Positions 1-10,288 of a stretch of 64,000 nt of DNA are shown here, in pieces (position 1 is the stretch's first letter; each line of letters starts with the position of its first letter). The stretch spans positions 20,961,262 to 21,025,261 of the forward strand of contig OZ005689.1 in the NCBI GenBank assembly GCA_963930775.1, read 5' to 3'. The translations under genes were made by a program, and so were the position numbers. Origin of the DNA: Cliona cf. orientalis (Eukaryota; Porifera; Demospongiae; Clionaida; Clionaidae). The notes beneath the pieces are model-generated. The model was not told the origin of the DNA. It worked only from the letters and a program-made list of their open reading frames with translations, and did no database searches.

Positions 1-921
1 GCAGGACCTCTATTTTCGTACAAGGAAACTGAGATTGCAGTGAGGGAGAAAAATGTGAGGGCTTATTTAGTAGAGCCTATAATAAGGGAGTTGACAAAGC
101 ACTTGTCAAGATTGACGTCTCAGTCACCACCACATGGATGTGCTCAATTCACTACCACACTCAATATGGAACAAAAAGTACGATTACACGGAGGCAGTGG
201 TAAACCAGCTACGGTTGACTTTCTTGTCATAGTGAGAACCATTGACGGTAGAGTTTTGAATATGATACCTGGAGAGGCAAAGGTTGACATGCAAGAAGAC
301 TTACATAAGTACTGTAAACAGCTTTCCAAGTATATGTGGAAAGTGGGAACGTGCCAAGACAATCCCAGGAAAACTACTACAGGACTGATAATTGACCACC
401 ATCAATTTCGAATCGGCTTCTGCCCTTTGATGGACAAGGATGGGTACATTATGCCCATCACTTTTATTACTCCCCCAGTCATCTGGAGAAACCTCCATAT
501 ATCACAATTAGCCGTCAGTTCCAAAGCTCTCTTATTTCTGTCAACATGCTTGACAGGCATTCTGGATGCACAAGTACTTACTGAGCATCTTCCGTTGGAC
601 ATGAACATGGTGAATCAGGTTTCCTCACGACTACATGCGGAACCGTTTCAGTTGCCGCATCAGGGTGACACTAGTGATGTGCTAAAGGTAATGAAGGAAT
701 TGGAAGTGGTGAAGGAGGGAATGAGACTACTGGTGAAGAAGGATGAGGAGCTCGAAAGAAAACTGGCAGAGAAGGATAAAGAGATAGCCTGTCTAAAAGT
801 AGCAAACGAGGCACAGAACACGAAAATAGATCGGTTAACCACTCCAACTGCAGGTACACCTGGCTCAAGGAAGAGATCGCGACTTTCGTCTGAACCCCCA
901 CCTATCTTTGATATCCATTAG
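1..921 (+). CDS. PD-(D/E)XK nuclease-like protein with C-terminal coiled coil, 5' partial
   Basis: The frame is open from the first base of the window, so the start lies upstream; the first in-window GTG (position 40) is not a credible start. About 306 residues are visible. The central part has a VDFLV strand, about 20 residues, then GEAKVD, which fits the D...(D/E)xK catalytic layout of restriction-endonuclease-fold nucleases. Residues about 220-275 form a charged heptad-rich coiled coil, followed by a basic KRSR stretch near the C-terminus. Such proteins occur in transposon-rich invertebrate genomes, sometimes beside Crinkler-type or transposon genes; that link is from memory. No partner gene lies downstream for 3.5 kb. 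The nuclease assignment is a motif-level inference. Confidence 0.5.
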   Translation, partial: AGPLFSYKETEIAVREKNVRAYLVEPIIRELTKHLSRLTSQSPPHGCAQFTTTLNMEQKVRLHGGSGKPATVDFLVIVRTIDGRVLNMIPGEAKVDMQEDLHKYCKQLSKYMWKVGTCQDNPRKTTTGLIIDHHQFRIGFCPLMDKDGYIMPITFITPPVIWRNLHISQLAVSSKALLFLSTCLTGILDAQVLTEHLPLDMNMVNQVSSRLHAEPFQLPHQGDTSDVLKVMKELEVVKEGMRLLVKKDEELERKLAEKDKEIACLKVANEAQNTKIDRLTTPTAGTPGSRKRSRLSSEPPPIFDIH

Positions 922-3900
922 TTTATTGTGCCATACCACTTCTGCTGTACAAATATGACCCATTAAGAACTTTACTGTATACAAATACTTTGCTCCCAGG
1001 GGCTTGTGTGGTAGTTCAATTGGTGGAACAGGGTACTTTGCTCCCAAAGTCAGCCATAGTGCCAGGGGATTGCATGGTGGTTCATATTGTGGTTCTAGAA
1101 ACTGTAAAATATATAACCTGCATGTGTTCACATTCTGAGGGCAAGTCTATCTGAATGAGCCTGAAATGGCTTGCTTCAATCACAGAAATCATGTGTTATA
1201 CTCAGAGCGTACACTTGTGTGTGTTTAGAATAGACAGCAGGATGTGGGGGTTGAACAACATAATTCTATCAGTCCATCTGTCGGTCCAGCTCTCAGCTAC
1301 TCCTACAGGAACTCCACTCTTGATAGCATCCAGTTCAACCTGCTTGATAGTCCTATTATTAGTGAAGTACTACCTTCTTTTTGCATGCAGGGCTGGTGGT
1401 GGGACACGGTGGATGGGGAAAAAAAGTTTTAGCTACGCAAACATCTCATTTTGTAATATGATGGAAAAACAAAACTACATGTACTCAGAGAAGTCTGATG
1501 GATGTATGAATAGTTGCATAGTGGACAATAGCCTGGTTTGTGGCATGTTATAAGTCAGCTGTACTATTGTTTTCTAATATATACTGGCCATTATACACAC
1601 TCGCTCCTTGTACCTGTAACCAGGAGCAGCTGTAGTGTCACTACTTGAAGCATTAACATCAAGGGTGTATCAAGCCGCTGATTTTTTAGCAATGTGCTAC
1701 CTTTTTTGCATGCAGGGTGGGTGGTGGATGAAGTTTTGGGACAAACGTATGCATACTCTTACAAGACTTCCTAGGATTTTTTTCAAAGGAGAGGAGGAAG
1801 ATGAAAACAACTACAAGTACATGAGGACCTAATAATTTATTGAGAGAGGGAAAACAACTCTGTGTGTGTGTGGGGAGGGGGGATTGGGGAATAAAAAAAT
1901 ATCATGTCTTGTAAAAGCAGAAATGTAGCTAAAGGAGGAGTGGGGCCACACTGTGCGCAGTGACATACACACATACAGACACGTGCACGCACACACACAC
2001 ACACACACAATGTCATGTACACACACATGGATACATACACATCACACACACATGTACAAGAGAGAGAGAAAAATATTTGCAGAAGATGCATCCTAGTGGT
2101 GCATATTTTAGCTCACCTGCTTTGCAATGAAGTACAGGCTCTATAGATTAGTATACAACTGCGTACACATAATACCACTATGGTTGCTAGACAACAGCCA
2201 AGTCACATATGCGTGTATTTTTACTGGTAATGAACTGCTACTCCTCGGAGAGGGAAGGATGTGCTGCATTGTATATTATAAAATCACAAAGAAAGTAGCT
2301 AGAGATTCATATGCTCAGATCAGTTTCAAAGATGCATGAAATTTGTGTCATTGTTTACTTGATTAATCCAGTGCGGTGTTGCTGAAGGATGTGCAACACA
2401 ACAGATTTAAGTACTTACCTGCTCCAAAGAGGACTCATTTTTGAAGACAAGTTCCAGAGCCATTGTGGAGTTTTTTTTTTACTGTAATACCAGTTGCAAT
2501 ACCTGCAGTAGTGGAGTAGTGGGAACCATCGACAGAATATGTGTTCTGTTTCGCTGTTATTGCAGCTCTTCAGGGTGGCGCACCCGAAATTCAAGCATCA
2601 AAATTAATCACATACCAATAACACAACAGGGACAACTTGACGAAGGGCTGGAGTGCATACATCTGTTATAGGGAAAGTGTACCTATGAGTGCTTTCATTT
2701 TGTGCTGTGGATCATTTCTGCGCGGAGCATACCAAATTACAACTACCAGGAGTAAAATATATTACTATATTTTGGAAAATCATTAGCAGGGACCATTGGG
2801 TGGCTAAGTGCTCTCTCTCTTTCAGCATATTATTTGCACCATCCGTTTACATTTTTTAGCCTCTGCCAGTACAACTTAGCAAGACACTGTCACTGAGCCT
2901 GTATGTCTTTCCCCCTTTTCCCGTTGTTGCTGACCTAGAGGACACATCCAAATAACTCCTGGGGAAAATGAAGCACTAGCAATAAAAAATAATACCATGG
3001 TACAAGCAGTAGCATGCCTCAAAGCTGTGGGAAATGCTCTCACCACAATCTTTATTAGACAGAGAGCAAGCAGCAGCAAATACCCCCTGACAGCTACCAA
3101 ATCCTCATTCACTTCACTGGGAAAATGGGACAACATTTATCAAGTAAGAATACAATACTACCTTGAAGCGTTTATCTTCTAGTCTGATTTACAGGGTATG
3201 TTGCAGACGAGAGAGGTGCAGCACCTACAGCAGCTTGGTCATAGAGGTACTATAGGCTAATACTTTCTAGACCAGCGATATCATCCTTATAAGAAAGGCA
3301 AAAGAACATCTCAGGTAAGTGCAAATGACAAAGAGCCATCTGTTTGCAGCAGTATTGTGGGCAAATATTATAAGCAAACATACTAGAGGTTGTATTGACA
3401 GCTACATATTCATTTTTCCCAACACAGAAATCACAAACTCACCGTGTCTCTCATCCACCACAATCAGTATATATCTCCTCTGCCAGCTGGTCAGTAGCCT
3501 TCTGCTCCTCCTCCAGCAGCGAGTCTTCCTCCTCCGGCTGGTCAGCAGCCCTCTGCTCCTTACTCTTACTCCTGGTCAGTCTCTGTCAGTTCAGTGACCT
3601 TCATCTACAGCAGCTCCCCTTTATTGCATAATATGCTAATATTTGTGGTTTTAGTCATTTTGCAATAGGAGTTACTGTGAAATCTGGCTAATAAGCGCAT
3701 GCACTTCTACAGCTGTAGCTGTAAGTGGAGTGGTAGTATAAGGATATGCACTATTCAGCACAGGGCACACAGAAAGTGAGTGACTCTATGGCTGGTAACT
3801 CTCCATCTTGGCCAGGCCTGACTATAAATTATCTAGCTAAGGGCCCCTGCCTGATTAACTGTTCATTCCTTCAACACGATTGTCACTTTTTGAGAGAGAG

Positions 3901-4449
3901 ATGTATTACATGTACATTGCATGGTGGGTACTGTACATGTAATTTTCATCATTTTCGTAGTTGATTCGAAAATTACACCCACGAGTGGATAAATGATGGG
4001 CGTGACCAAAAATATGGCAGCATGGCCAGTACTAGCAAGCCATTGTCATCCAGCCAATAGCGTACACTAATATTCCTCTAACTCGTGCTAGTCTCTTTGT
4101 GGGAGTGGCTTGAAAATTGAGCACGAGCATCATCGTTTGTGTAGCGCCACGTCCCTAGATTGGGTTGCCATCACAAATAAAAATAAACTCGGAGGGACCT
4201 CTCTGACTTTTCATGAAAAATACCCACCATACGGTACCGCATTTCCTTGAAATCATCCTCAAAATTCTGCCTCACATTCAAGCGACCCGGGGAGAACTGT
4301 GTTGTGCTAGCTATTTTAAGAAAGAGAGCTGCCACTCTTATCATACGCGTGCATGCTGCAAAAATTATCAAATTCCTGCTTATCGAGGCATAAATAATAA
4401 TAACTATAATCTTAATAATATATGATATATATACGTAATATCAAGAGTA
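922..4449. other. Non-coding interval with simple repeats
   Basis: No convincing gene. It holds two similar motifs around 1378-1430 and 1705-1745 (a T-rich run, GCATGCAGG, then GTGGTGGG-type sequence), a CA/GT-rich stretch at about 1860-2060, and a 51-bp imperfect repeat at 3486-3560. The open frames here are short and show no recognisable domain. Confidence 0.6.
3486..3560. repeat. 51-bp imperfect tandem repeat, CTC-rich
   Basis: The block beginning GCTGGTCAGTAGCC at 3486 recurs at 3537 with two changes. The sequence between is CTCCTCC/AGCAG-rich. No coding role is evident. Confidence 0.6.
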
Positions 4450-5217
4450 AATAATAAGGAAGGGAAGAGACGCGCTATATACCCCATGTAAGATGTTTTC
4501 AGAAGTCACGCGCCAGGAATTCAAAAATTGACCAATGAGAGCGCTCGATTCAAATAGCCAGCTGTGGGCGTGGCCTCGAGTGCAAGCTAACGAGAGCACG
4601 ATTTTGACTTAAAACGCTGGCAGATCTCAATACAGAACGAGCATTCACAAAAAATCTTGCATGAAACTCATGAAAAACGCCTCTACTCTTCACAGACTTG
4701 AGAAATATTGAGTGTTTAGCCCCTTGAGTTAGTGAAGTTTTCCTGCCAAAGTGAGTTTGTGAGTAGCCTTGTGCTATGACTGAAGTTACCTATAAGCCAT
4801 AGTATAAGTTGTGTCTGTTTTTTTTAGTTGGTGTACAATTAATGGACAGGCCATCGCTTATGTCATTAATGTACACAAGGAATAGCAGGGGACCTAGTAC
4901 AGAGCCTTGCGGGACTCGAGAAGGTACTTCCGCCCATCCAGATGCACATCCATCGATGGTCACACGCTGACGCCTATTTGTAATGAAGCTTCTTATCCAC
5001 TTTAAGAATTTTCCTCTGATACCTGCATGATCTAATTTCAGAAGCAATCTCTCATGTGGTACAGAGTCAAATGCTTTTGCAAAATCTAGAATATGATGTT
5101 GGAGTTCCGCCTTCGATCTAGTGACCTTGCCCACTGGTGAACCAGTCACGTTACTCTCCGAACACATATTACACAGGCATATAGCGCGTTCAATACTCTC
5201 TTCCCTTCCTTATTATT
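4450..5217. mobile_element. TA-flanked foldback (MITE-like) element carrying a LINE fragment
   Basis: The left end AATAATAAGGAAGGGAAGAG and the right end are inverted copies, and each is flanked by TA (4448-4449 and 5218-5219), which suggests a TA target duplication of the Tc1/mariner kind. About 300 bp of the left part (4480-4745) matches the reverse complement of 16047-16345, a second copy of the same family. The extra 400 bp before the right end is a reverse-transcriptase fragment absent from that copy. The element therefore seems to have received or captured LINE sequence. The superfamily is inferred only from the TA duplication. Confidence 0.7.
4800..5130 (-). pseudogene. Non-LTR (LINE) reverse transcriptase fragment
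   Basis: The minus strand encodes about 95 residues of a non-LTR reverse transcriptase: DFAKAFDSVPHERLL, then GIRGKFLKWIRSFITNRRQ, then VPQGSVLGPLLFLVYIND. These are fingers/palm motifs typical of CR1/jockey-like LINEs, with the catalytic D in DFAKAFD. The frame stops before the (F/Y)ADD motif and no endonuclease domain is present, so it is a fragment. It lies between the two arms of the TA-flanked foldback element. Placement in the RT family is firm; the exact clade is not. Confidence 0.85.
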
Positions 5218-6498
5218 TATTCTTGGTAATATATATATTGCTTTATGGAGCACCCCAATTTGCTCAATACAGCAAAGCCAGAAGCAAAAGACCGAGTGCA
5301 AGAAATGCCATGCATCGCGACTGTACATAATGTTTTCTACCACAAGTTTAGAAGACTACAGTTTCGGTCAGCACTACAGACACAGCACTTGGACAGCACT
5401 TCAGCTAACTCTAACATGTATGCATACACATATACACACAAGCTCACAAGTTAACCGATTATACGCCGTGATGTAATTTCCGCGCGTGACGTACCGCGGC
5501 CGAATTAATGGAACGTGACCGCCCCCTATCAGAACCGCGTGACTAAAACCAGTCAGAACTGCTCAAGGGTGGAAGTTGGCTATAGGCAAGTTGTTACCAG
5601 GGCGAAGAGCGATGCCTACGCTATCCAACAGTGGCAGACAGAAGATCGTCGATCCAGTGAGTTTGGAGATACGGCAGACTTTGGGCGATCGGTAAGTAAA
5701 ATTGATAGACGCCTAGCGTTAGTCGCTAGGCGAGGGGGGCGGGATTCATAAATGAAACTAAATTCGGGTTGAAAACGATGGTTCAATAGCTACTTACTTT
5801 GTTTCCAGCTAGTCGGCGGTGGGTAATGGCGTAGGAAACTTTTTTAGTGGTAGGAAAATGAAACAATTATTTGTCGCGTTACATGTACGTACATGTATGT
5901 ACATGTAGATAGTCTACAAGAACAGCAAGACCTTCTGAGCCTGGTAAACGATTAGAGGAGGCCAGAAAATTTACTAAGGTAAGAATACATATTGTATCTG
6001 CATGTAGAAACATTCATTCTCTCTGTTGGCATATTGCATGTGCATGGCGGGCATGTAAGAGAGGCATCATAGATCATGAAAGTTGTGTGCATGTGACCAT
6101 GTGCATGTAGGTAAACTGACATGAGCCCCCTTCTTCAAGCATGGAGAAATAGTACGCATGTGCATGTACATGAATGTGTATATTATTGCTTGGGCCTATC
6201 AAGAAATGTGATAGTGTATCTATGTATGTTATATGTACATGCACATGCACACGTACAAGTACATCCCCTCACTCGTGCACCACCTGCATCATTATGGTGT
6301 GTGTGTGCTTGTACTTGCACACAGCAGTTCTTTTTTTTTTGTTGTGCTGTGTGGGCACATTCCTCAGCCAGAGATGAGAGGAAGAGGGAGTGTGAGAGAG
6401 TGAGTGTGTGTGAGAGAAAGTTGCCAGGGACAAGGGTGGGGGGGGGGGGGGGGGGGGGGAGATGATTATAGCAAAATAATGAATAGGTGCTCCTATAG

Positions 6499-8203
6499 TT
6501 ACTCTTCTTGTCTTCTATTTTTGTGCCACAGGAAGAAGCAGTCTGTTTCAGGCACCCCGGAATGGCACAGCCACACGTTGCATTCTCGGCAAAACCATGA
6601 CGAGTCGGTGCGCTTGTGTCGTGTCTGATGACAACGTGCACAACGTCCTCTCTTGCTAGCTCCAGTGGTGTCGTCCTGAACTTTGAGAGGAAAGTGCATC
6701 AAGGGGAGAGGTCGAATAGCACCACCACCACGACCAGCTCGCCGACGACTGCAATAGTCCCCGATGAGCTGTTCTGCAAGCCGAAGACGGAACTCCTTGA
6801 GGGTCATCCCAGTTGCAGAGCCGAAATTCTTCCATAGGATGAAAGCATTAGTGATGCTGACATCCAGAAGGAAGTAGAAGATGTACTTATAAAATTTGCG
6901 GCTCTTTGTGCGGCAGTTGTAATACCCGCGCAACTGATCACCTCGATCAACACCACCCATACTGGAGTTGTAGGAGATGACTGCTTCAGGACAAGGAACA
7001 GAAGTTCGCGATCCATCCCTCTGTCTACGCAGTACAGACCCTGTGGCTGTTGGCTGTGTATTCGTGGACATCACGGTGACAAGTTTGTTGTCCATCCACA
7101 CACTAGCAGAAACCTTGCCCCTCTGGAGCGTCTTCGATTCACCACTGTGGAGTATAGTTTCCATGTAAGTTTCATGATCATTTATGGTAATATTGGGGGG
7201 GGGGGGGGGGCATGGGGTACGGATTGAGGGAGAGGCCATCTACTATGCTGTTGTGTACAGTATGTATGCATGTTTATTTTATATACATCCATTCATACAC
7301 CTACCGCTGTTTCAGACCAGGGTTCTTGAAAGCCGGTGGGAACTCCTTTCTGTCCTTCCTGGCTGTACCGCATCCGTAAATCCCATCTCTTTCAAGGTCT
7401 TCCAGGAGCTGATAGCTGGTGAAGAAGTTGTCGAAGAACACGTGGTGATTCTTGTTCTTCAGATCTTTTGTCAACTTCTTCACCACGTGTGCCCCAAGTC
7501 CTTCTCTTCGCTCCTCTCCCTTGCCGGTATAAACATCAAATTGGCTGAAGTAGCCGTTGGTACTATCTCCCAGTACCCACACTTTGATTCCACGCTTAGT
7601 TGGCTTCTTGGGCATGTATTGCTTGAGGCTGGAACGACCTTGAAACTTGATCATGGCCTCATCTACAGCTACCTCTTTAGATGGTTCGTAGAGGGTTTTG
7701 AACTTGTCGCTGAGATGAGTGATCAAGGGTCGAACCTTGCCAAGCCGATCGTGTGCTGGATCACCACGTGGAGCAAGATGGTCGTTGTCCACAAAGTGTA
7801 GGTACCGGGAGATTTCCCTGAAACGCCAGCGAGGAATCCTGTCTGCGATTGGACCGTATCGCAGTCGCTGGTCTCGGCTCCAGTAATCGTCGAGCGATGG
7901 TAGATGGTTTACTCCCATCAAGATCGAGAAGCCAAAGAAAGCTTTTAGCTCGTCCACAGTGATGGGTGTCCACGATTGGTATTGCTGGTCGCCCATTACT
8001 TGTTTGGCGTAACGGTTACTCTCCCTTACAATCTCTTCTTGCAGGTCTTCTGAGAAGAAGAGTTCGAAAACATCAATTGGTGCCTCAGGAATATCTGTAG
8101 TTGGACCAACTCTGGATGTTGATCTGTCCATGCAGTTGGCAACGGTCCTATACATTGAAATAGTGTGAGTTAGTGTGTGTGTGTGTGCTTGCTTGCGTGC
8201 GTG

Positions 8204-8273
<70 letters not shown>

Positions 8274-8836
8274 TGTGCGTGCGTGTGTGTGTTTGTGTGC
8301 ATGTGTGTGTGTGTGTGTTTTCTATGTGTGCATGTGTATGTATGTATGTGTGTGCATGCATGTGAGTGTGTGCATGTGTATGTACATTTGGGTGTGAGTA
8401 TGCTTCTGTGTGAGTGGGGTGAGGGGGTGGGGATGCCAGTGTGTTGGCTTTTTCATTCTTGTACTGAATAATTTCACGCATGCACATTTTGACATTCACT
8501 ATCATTCCACCAGAACTAACCATTTGTAGATGGAGAAGTTGGGGGTGATGGGGGTGATGGGGGTGATGATGGTGGGGTGCTATCCGAATCACCATTTGTA
8601 GTGTTTGGATCTAAGGCTGGGCCAGGGTCAGGGTTATCGGAGGGAGGGCTGAAAAAGCATTGACCACCCAGGTTGTCCACATCCATATCATTATCACAGT
8701 CGCTGTCAAACTCCAGGTCTGAAAATTCATCATCACTACCCTCCATTAGTGGCTCTTCTGGATCGTCCAGGTCGTCATCATCGTCATGCAGGTTCTGTAC
8801 TACCTCCTCGGCAGTCCACCTAGGTCTCTTGGTCAT
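6499..8836 (-). CDS. piggyBac transposase, three exons, apparently intact
   Basis: Catalyses cut-and-paste transposition at TTAA. Proposed exons (minus strand): 8836-8521, 8094-7305 and 7144-6499, giving about 583 residues, close to the usual ~590. Exon 1 is the acidic, proline/serine-rich N-terminus and ends at donor GTTAGT. The exon 2 to 3 junction (CG|GTAGGT to CCACAG|T) restores a continuous GLKQR-GESK reading. The acceptor at 8096-8095 keeps frame from exon 1; a stronger-looking acceptor at 8149-8148 would shift it, so that junction is the least certain. The catalytic triad is D250 (AVDEAMI), D327 (FFDNFFTS) and D435 (GGVDRGDQ). A C-terminal cysteine-rich finger (CARCHQ...CRECNVWLC) binds the ends in known relatives. 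Intron 1 contains a long GT microsatellite. No inactivating change was seen. Confidence 0.88.
8165..8400. repeat. GT-rich microsatellite in transposase intron 1
   Basis: An almost continuous (GT)n array with GTGC and GTAT interruptions. It lies within the first intron of the piggyBac transposase. Open frames across it are Cys/Val- or His/Thr-repeats and are not genes. Confidence 0.9.
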
Positions 8837-9182
8837 CTTGTTTCTTCTATCAAGTATTTAGATTAGCTAGTTAGTGTCTAGGTTAGTAAGAGTGCCTTAG
8901 CCTATGCTAGTTTCATAGTAGTATGTTCTTGTCATGCATATTTTATTATTGAAATTTTATGTTCATTTTATAAAATATATACAATGATAAGTAATATAAA
9001 CAGTACAGTCTAAAGTTACCTTAGCGATAGTCCGAGAATCCCTGCAAGTGTCGAAAAGAACGGCTCCACCTCCAGTGAGTTATCGCGATTATAGCAAGTA
9101 ATATTGCAGCTGACGCGAAAACGCGTCTATGGCGCTTCGCGCGCGTGACGCAATATTGCGTCTATGGCGTATAATCGGTTAA

Positions 9183-9640
9183 GAGAGAGAGAGAGAGAGA
9201 GAATGACTACCATATCCTTTGTGCATGCATGTATGCACGAAGGGGTTAATGGCCCTAGTTTAACTGTGCGACATAATTTTCAATCAAAATCTACATGCAC
9301 ATGTACCTGGAAGTTGCGTAGCTTACTGCAGGTACAAGAAAAGTAACGATAAATACACTCTAGAACAAGTTCTAACATCAGCGAAGGTGTCACAGACTTC
9401 TAGTTTAGCGGGGTCAAGCAATCGTTTCTCTATAGATTGCTTTTCTGGCAGCTACTGATATTAATAAATGCCACTCTTGAATAGATGCCACACAAAATCG
9501 GCCAATGAAATAAATAGTAGCCGTGGCGTCTGATTGAGCGAATACGTTATGCACTGATTCACCTAATTATGCCGAAAATTCATCGTAAAGTACACACGTC
9601 CTTTAGGAAATCAAGGGTATTGTCGTGGTCATCTTTATAT
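9183..9640. other. Non-coding spacer
   Basis: A short GA run follows the TTAA, then unremarkable AT-rich sequence up to the next MITE. No gene seen. Confidence 0.6.
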
Positions 9641-10288
9641 GTGACCGGATCTGAGAAAACCCGGCATATTGTCAAACGCGCATATGGCACAATGCGCGTT
9701 CTTAGTACCAACAGTCAAAAAATATCAAAGTCCAGTTTTTGTCATATTTATGTCAAAGAACCCTTCTACTAACTGTTGCCACCGCCTACGGAGGGTAAAC
9801 ATAAGTTACCAAGGCGAAATAAGCCTTCATCTTGACCTACCTAGTCAGTACAGCTGCCGTACACGGAGTCCGTTGCTATGGGCACTAATTAGAATTCTCT
9901 ACCTAGATACAGCTAGATTCATCGAACTACTGTACATTCGCTTACCTTTTTAGCTTCTTGGGCATCGGAGAACAATCGGCGACTGTTGTCAACATCGAAA
10001 TCTGAACCTTGCTCGATCTTTACGTTCATTTCGAACGGCTCCGCCCAGGTCCATTTAATTGATTTCCGGTTCACGTGTAGTATGCAGAAACGCCATACGC
10101 GTGCATAGCAACGCCTTTAGACCGTAATTTCTCGATTATTGAGGGTGTGGCGCGATCGTAAATCTAGCTCCACAGCCAAGTGCGTGATGTGTCTCAGACT
10201 TGGAGGCAGGTTAGCCCTATGATACAGCTATCCAAATATACAGCTAACTAAAATTTCATGGATTGATGAATTTCTCAGATCCGGTCAC
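9641..10288 (-). mobile_element. MITE family A, copy 1 (648 bp)
   Basis: The ends are inverted copies beginning GTGACCGGATCTGAGAAAAC. ATAT flanks both sides (9637-9640, 10289-10292), a 4-bp target duplication. The interior matches copies at 54910-55560 and 59737-60396, here in reverse. On the minus strand an ATG at 10029 opens 28 codons that end in AAAAAG|GTAAGC at 9946, a conserved candidate first exon. No transposase is encoded, so the element is non-autonomous. Confidence 0.85.

Larger units (their letters stand above)
5451..9182 (-). mobile_element. piggyBac DNA transposon, structurally complete
   Basis: The element begins TTAACCGATTATACGCC at 5451 and ends with the reverse complement, GGCGTATAATCGGTTAA, at 9182. 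The ends are inverted repeats of at least 13 bp, and TTAA at each side is the hallmark piggyBac target duplication. Subterminal GCGCGTGACG sequences are also mirrored. The only gene is a spliced transposase on the minus strand (6499-8836). A perfect small hairpin (CGCCTAGCG...CGCTAGGCG) lies at 5711-5735. Poly-G tracts occur at about 6437-6459 and 7194-7210. Confidence 0.95.

Noticed and set aside
6183..6641. 152-codon minus-strand frame overlapping the piggyBac 3' region
   Set aside because: Low-complexity proline/serine/histidine composition driven by poly-G and GT runs; it overlaps the transposase exon in another frame.
8147..8149. Acceptor at 8149-8148 for piggyBac exon 2
   Set aside because: It looks good as a site but would put exon 1 and exon 2 in different frames. 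The acceptor at 8096-8095 keeps frame, so it was preferred, with the uncertainty stated.
8170..8595. Overlapping Cys/Val-rich and His/Thr-rich open frames on both strands
   Set aside because: They translate a GT microsatellite inside an intron. The same applies to frames across 33540-33600 and 45470-46600.
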